Shown here: in pieces, positions 13,636 through 17,040 of the stretch | How positions within the stretch are numbered: position 1 is the first letter of the stretch | Layout: each line of letters opens with the position of its first letter | Origin: JBCDBH01 sp039184055 | Lineage (GTDB): Bacteria; Acidobacteriota; Thermoanaerobaculia; Multivoradales; J023 | Assembly (NCBI GenBank): GCA_039184055.1 | Contig: JBCDBH010000094.1 | Location: 1 to 17,040 of the forward strand | Direction of reading: 5' to 3' | Length of the DNA: 17,040 bases | Notes under the pieces: model-generated | Seen by the model: only the letters and a program-made list of their open reading frames with translations | Databases searched by the model: none | Told to the model about the DNA's origin: nothing | Translations under genes and position numbers: made by a program

Positions 13636-14853
13636 ATGCACGACAACGATCCGGTGGTGATCACCGGAATCGGACTGGTCACCCCGTTGGGTATCGGTCG
13701 GATTCCGGTATGGCACGCGCTGCTCGAAGGTCGGAGTGGCATCGCACCGATCACCAGCTTCGACGCTTCGAGCTTTCGCACCCACATCGGTGGTGAGGTG
13801 CGCGATTTCGACCCCGCCACGACGGTGCGCCGTCTCGATCCGACCACCCTCGGCCGCGCCTCCCAGCTTGCGGTGGCGGCCGCTCACCTCGCTCTCGACG
13901 ATAGCGGCGATGTCTTGCCAGCGCCCGAGCGGGTCGGCGTGGTCATGGGAACGACCTCTGGCGAACCACGCGAGATCGAAGCCTTCAACGATGCCGTGGT
14001 CGGCGACAACGGTCAGCGTGCGAACGCCGCCGCCGCGCTGATCCGGCGCTACCCGTGTCATCGGATCGCCGGCGCGGTGGCCGCCGAGCTCGAGCTGGGT
14101 GGCCCCAACGCGATGCTGCCCGCCGCCTGCGCCGCCGGTAGCTACGCCATCGCCCATGCCGCCGATCTGCTCCGCGCCGGCCGTGCCGACGTCATGCTCG
14201 CCGGGGGCTCGGACGCTTTTTCCCGCATCACCTACGCTGGATTCGCCCGTCTGGGCGCGATCGCTCCCGAGCGCTGTCAGCCGTTCGACCGTGACCGCCA
14301 GGGCATGATTCCGAGCGAAGGCGCCGCCGTGCTGGTGCTCGAACGCGCCTCGGATGCCCAGCGTCGCGGCGCCCGCGTCTGGGCCCAGGTCGCCGGCTAC
14401 GGCCTGTCGTGTGACGCCCATCACATGACCGCGGCGCATCCGGACGGCGAAGGCGCGGCCCGCGCCATGCGCGCCGCCCTCGACATGGCCGAGCTCGATG
14501 CCGACCGAATCGACTACGTGAGCGCCCACGGCACCGGTACACCGACCAACGATCGGCTCGAGACCCGTGCAGTCAAGAGCGTTTTCGGAGATCGGCGCGT
14601 GCCGGTGAGCTCGATCAAATCGATGCTCGGTCACACCATGGGCGCGGCGTCGGCGATCGAGACGGCGATCTGTGCGCTCGCCGTGGCCGAGAATGCGATT
14701 CCGCCGACGATCGGCTTCGAGACACCCGACCCGGAGTGTGATCTCGACTGTGTGCCCAATCACGCCCGTGAGCTCCCGGTGCGCTGGGCGATGAACAACG
14801 CCTATGCCTTTGGTGGCACCAACGCGTCGTTGATTCTGCGGGAGGCGTCATGA
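13636..14853 (+). CDS. Beta-ketoacyl-ACP synthase, FabF/KS-alpha type
   Basis: This condensing enzyme elongates ACP-bound chains by decarboxylative Claisen condensation. The 405 residues have the complete thiolase-fold KS triad: Cys165 in PAACAAGS, His298 in SAHGTGTPTND and His333 in LGHTMGAA. SIKSMLG at 326-332 and the C-terminal NNAYAFGGTNASL also fit. I used the ATG at 13636; a GTG at 13633 is equally possible, and either start follows the ACP stop by a few bases. It overlaps the following ketosynthase-like gene by 4 bases (ATGA), which strongly suggests a KS/chain-length-factor pair. The family includes FabF (fatty acids) and the KS-alpha of type II polyketide, aryl polyene and similar systems; the window alone does not decide between them. 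Confidence 0.94.
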   Translation: MHDNDPVVITGIGLVTPLGIGRIPVWHALLEGRSGIAPITSFDASSFRTHIGGEVRDFDPATTVRRLDPTTLGRASQLAVAAAHLALDDSGDVLPAPERVGVVMGTTSGEPREIEAFNDAVVGDNGQRANAAAALIRRYPCHRIAGAVAAELELGGPNAMLPAACAAGSYAIAHAADLLRAGRADVMLAGGSDAFSRITYAGFARLGAIAPERCQPFDRDRQGMIPSEGAAVLVLERASDAQRRGARVWAQVAGYGLSCDAHHMTAAHPDGEGAARAMRAALDMAELDADRIDYVSAHGTGTPTNDRLETRAVKSVFGDRRVPVSSIKSMLGHTMGAASAIETAICALAVAENAIPPTIGFETPDPECDLDCVPNHARELPVRWAMNNAYAFGGTNASLILREAS

Positions 14854-16025
14854 GCACACCGGTCGCGATCATCGGCAGCGGCATGATCTCGGCGCTGGGT
14901 GATGACGCCGGGGCGCTGCACGACGCGCTGTGCGATGGCCGAAACGGCTTCTCGGCCAACACGACGCTGGGCGATCCGGCGCCGACCACGGGCGGCATCG
15001 ATTTCGATCCGCGCGCCGCGCTTCCCGGGCGCAACTTCCGGCCACTCGATCGCACCGGGCGATTGGCCGCCGTCGCCGCCGGACGCGCGCTCGAAGATTC
15101 GGCCGTCGACGCGAGCGATTGTGGGCTGGTGCTCGGCACCCTCTTCGGCGGTCTACATACGATCGTCGGTTTCGATCATCGCGTGGTCGAAGCCGGACCG
15201 GCCTACGCCAAGCCGCTCGATTTCGCCAATAGCGTGATCAACGCCGCCGGTGGACAGACGGCGATCTGGCACGGGCTGCCCGGAGTGAACTCGACGGTCG
15301 CGGGTGGCGCCACCGCCGGTTTGCAGGCGCTCGGGTACGCCGCCGATCTCATCCGCACCGGACGCGCCCGCACGCTGCTCGCCGGGGGTGCCGAAGAGCT
15401 CAGCCCGGAAGCCTGGGAAGCCTTTCGCGTCGCCGGTCTGCTAGCCGGTGACGACGAGGTCGCGGCACCGCTCTCGCAGCAGAGTCGGGGTCTACGGCTC
15501 GCCGAAGGCGCGGCCTTTCTGACTCTGCAGGGCGATGTCGAAGCGGAGCGAGCGCACGGCTGGCTACGCGGCTGGGGATCGGCCTTCGATCCGCAGCGCG
15601 GCGAACAGCCCGAGTCGATGGCGCGCGCCTTGACCCGGGCGATCCGCGCCGCGCTCGACGACGCCGCGCTCGAGACCGATGCCATCGACGCGGTGTGGAG
15701 CGGCGCCAACGGCACCCTGGTGGGTGATCACGCCGAGCTCGGTGCCTTCGAGGCGATCTTCGGCGATGCGCCGCCACCGACGGTGGCGGTCAAGACCCGA
15801 CTCGGTGAGGCGCTCGGCGCCGCCGGCGCGTTTCAGAGCCTCGACGTCCTGGCGAGCTTCGCCGATGGGCGTCTGGCCGGCACGGCATGGACCGACGACG
15901 ATCCGACCCTCCCCGAGAGTCTGTTCGCCACCACCCGTGAGCAGTCGATCGACGTCGCCCTGCTCACCGCCACCGGGCTCGACGGTCTGACGTGCGCGGT
16001 CGTGCTGTCGCGAGAGCCGTCATGA
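14850..16025 (+). CDS. Ketosynthase-like protein without catalytic residues (chain-length-factor-like)
   Basis: The 391 residues align over the whole ketosynthase fold with the preceding enzyme but lack its chemistry. The active Cys is replaced by Ala154 (GGATAG), the first His by Asn287 (GANGT), and the second His by Glu320 (LGEALGAA). Fold-preserving segments remain: VAIIGSGMISALG at the N-terminus, LLAGGAEE at 176-183, and LRLAEGAAFL at 215-224. Overlap with the KS gene (ATGA) points to an obligate heterodimer in which this subunit shapes the chain-length cavity, as KS-beta/CLF does in type II polyketide synthases. The Ala in place of the usual Gln of classical CLFs marks it as a separate branch. 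It also overlaps the next gene by 4 bases. Confidence 0.87.
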   Translation: MSTPVAIIGSGMISALGDDAGALHDALCDGRNGFSANTTLGDPAPTTGGIDFDPRAALPGRNFRPLDRTGRLAAVAAGRALEDSAVDASDCGLVLGTLFGGLHTIVGFDHRVVEAGPAYAKPLDFANSVINAAGGQTAIWHGLPGVNSTVAGGATAGLQALGYAADLIRTGRARTLLAGGAEELSPEAWEAFRVAGLLAGDDEVAAPLSQQSRGLRLAEGAAFLTLQGDVEAERAHGWLRGWGSAFDPQRGEQPESMARALTRAIRAALDDAALETDAIDAVWSGANGTLVGDHAELGAFEAIFGDAPPPTVAVKTRLGEALGAAGAFQSLDVLASFADGRLAGTAWTDDDPTLPESLFATTREQSIDVALLTATGLDGLTCAVVLSREPS

Positions 16026-17040
16026 GCTCGCGGATCCACGACGCCAAGGTGCCGAGACGTGAGCTCGAGCTCGTGCCACGGCTCCGTGACCAGGGCTACG
16101 ACCGTGAGCAAATCGCCACGCGTCGGCGCTGGATCGAGGAGAAGACCGGCGCGACGCTCGACGAGATCGGCGCCTTTCCCGGCGACAGCGAACACTGGCG
16201 TGGCAATGTCGAGAATCCAATCGGCGCCGCCTGCGTGCCGCTCGGGCTCACCGGGCCGATGCGGGTGTGTGGCGAGCATGCCGAAGGCATTTTCTACGTA
16301 CCGATGGCGACCACCGAAGGCGCCATGCTGCGCTCCTACGAACGCGGCATGTTGACGCTCAGCAAAGCCGGTGGCATCAGCACCCGTGTCGTGCGCGACG
16401 AGAATCGCGTCGCGCCGAGCTTTCACTTCGAAGACATGGCGAGCGCGGTGCGCTTCGCCACTCAGGTTGCGCAGCATGTCGACGACCTGCGTACCGCCGC
16501 CGAAGCCACCACCCGTCACGGCAAGCTTCTCGAGGTGCGCGCCGTGCCGATCGGTCGTGACGTCATCGTCGACTTTCGCTTCTCGACCGGCGACGCGTCA
16601 GGGATGAACATGGTGGTGCGCGCCGCCGACGCCGCCTGTCGCTGGTTGCGGGAGCATCTCGAAGCCCCACATTTCCACGTCTTCAGCGGTTTCGCCGGTG
16701 AGAAACGAACCAGTGGCGAAATCATGGCGGGTGGCAAGGGCAAGACGGTGATCGCGGCGGCCCGGGTGCCGAGAAAGCTGGTTCGCCTGCTGCTCGGTGT
16801 CGAGCCCGCCGACATCGTCGAAAACTGGCGACGCGCGGTGCTCGGTCACCAGCGTAGCGTGGTGATCGGCTTCAACGCGCAAATCGCCAACGGGCTGGCG
16901 GCGGCGTTCATCGCCCTCGGCCAAGACGTCGCCAATGTCACCAATAGTGCCGTCGGGATCACCCATATGGAGCTCGACGGCGAAGACCTCCATGCCAGCC
17001 TGACGCTGCCGTCCCTGGTGGTCGGTACGGTCGGCGGCGG
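16022..17040 (+). CDS. HMG-CoA reductase-family enzyme (3' end missing)
   Basis: HMG-CoA reductases reduce the thioester of HMG-CoA to an alcohol (mevalonate) in two NAD(P)H steps. The visible 339 residues match the class I-type family: VENPIGAACVPLGLTGP at 63-79, PMATTEGAML at 94-103 with catalytic Glu99, the cofactor motif GDASGMNM at 190-197 (usual DAMGMN with Ser for Met), Lys228 in GEKRTSG, GGKGK at 237-241, GQDVAN with Asp302, and SLTLPSLVVGTVGG at the window edge. The final catalytic His lies outside. There is no membrane region. The stretch after TTEG (LRSYERGM) departs from standard mevalonate-pathway enzymes. The 4-base overlap with the CLF-like gene ties it to the ACP-KS system, so the natural substrate may be an ACP- or CoA-bound product of that system rather than HMG-CoA. 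Confidence 0.88.
   Translation, partial: MSSRIHDAKVPRRELELVPRLRDQGYDREQIATRRRWIEEKTGATLDEIGAFPGDSEHWRGNVENPIGAACVPLGLTGPMRVCGEHAEGIFYVPMATTEGAMLRSYERGMLTLSKAGGISTRVVRDENRVAPSFHFEDMASAVRFATQVAQHVDDLRTAAEATTRHGKLLEVRAVPIGRDVIVDFRFSTGDASGMNMVVRAADAACRWLREHLEAPHFHVFSGFAGEKRTSGEIMAGGKGKTVIAAARVPRKLVRLLLGVEPADIVENWRRAVLGHQRSVVIGFNAQIANGLAAAFIALGQDVANVTNSAVGITHMELDGEDLHASLTLPSLVVGTVGG

Noticed and set aside
13618..14763. Minus-strand open frame of 381 codons opposite the ketosynthase
   Set aside because: Antisense shadow of the KS gene, whose complete catalytic triad fixes the coding strand.

Overview
The window is high-GC bacterial DNA with dense coding and no RNA gene, insertion sequence or CRISPR array that I can see. 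The organism cannot be named from this sequence. The GC-rich codon use, a large secreted protein with a Cys-rich tail, and a lipid/polyketide locus containing an HMG-CoA-reductase-type enzyme would fit Acidobacteriota or a deltaproteobacterial-type lineage, but that is only an impression.

Left part (1-9349), all on the minus strand. Reading in transcription order (right to left): a 1173-residue SNF2/RapA-type helicase; then a tight set of housekeeping genes, cysS (cysteinyl-tRNA synthetase), pyrC (dihydroorotase) and mog (molybdopterin adenylyltransferase), separated by only 3 and 13 bases; then a secreted protein of unknown function with its own well-formed promoter and ribosome binding site; and finally, running off the left edge, the start of a small zinc-ribbon protein.

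Control region (9350-9945). About 600 bases without a confident gene separate the leftward helicase from the rightward genes. It contains three pairs of the heptamer TACCGCC/GGCGGTA at one-helical-turn spacing. One pair sits inside a promoter with a TTGACA box and an unusually long 19-base spacer, followed at once by an 8+5 bp inverted repeat. A short basic ORF with a good ribosome binding site follows. This is the most conspicuous non-coding signal in the window.

Right part (9946-17040), all on the plus strand. Four consecutive paralogous NarL/LuxR-type regulators keep the receiver aspartate but have lost the acidic pocket, the switch Ser/Thr and the conserved Lys. They are separated by gaps with hairpins and palindromes. 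They precede a translationally coupled biosynthetic set: acyl carrier protein, an active ketosynthase, a ketosynthase-like partner that has lost all three catalytic residues (chain-length-factor-like), and an HMG-CoA-reductase-family enzyme cut by the right edge. The working model is a type II fatty-acid/polyketide-like pathway in which the ACP carries a chain built by the KS/CLF pair. The HMGR-family enzyme could reduce a thioester to an alcohol, or could link the system to mevalonate. The four regulators probably control this locus and themselves. The regulators and the biosynthetic genes together are the best candidate for an undescribed system here.
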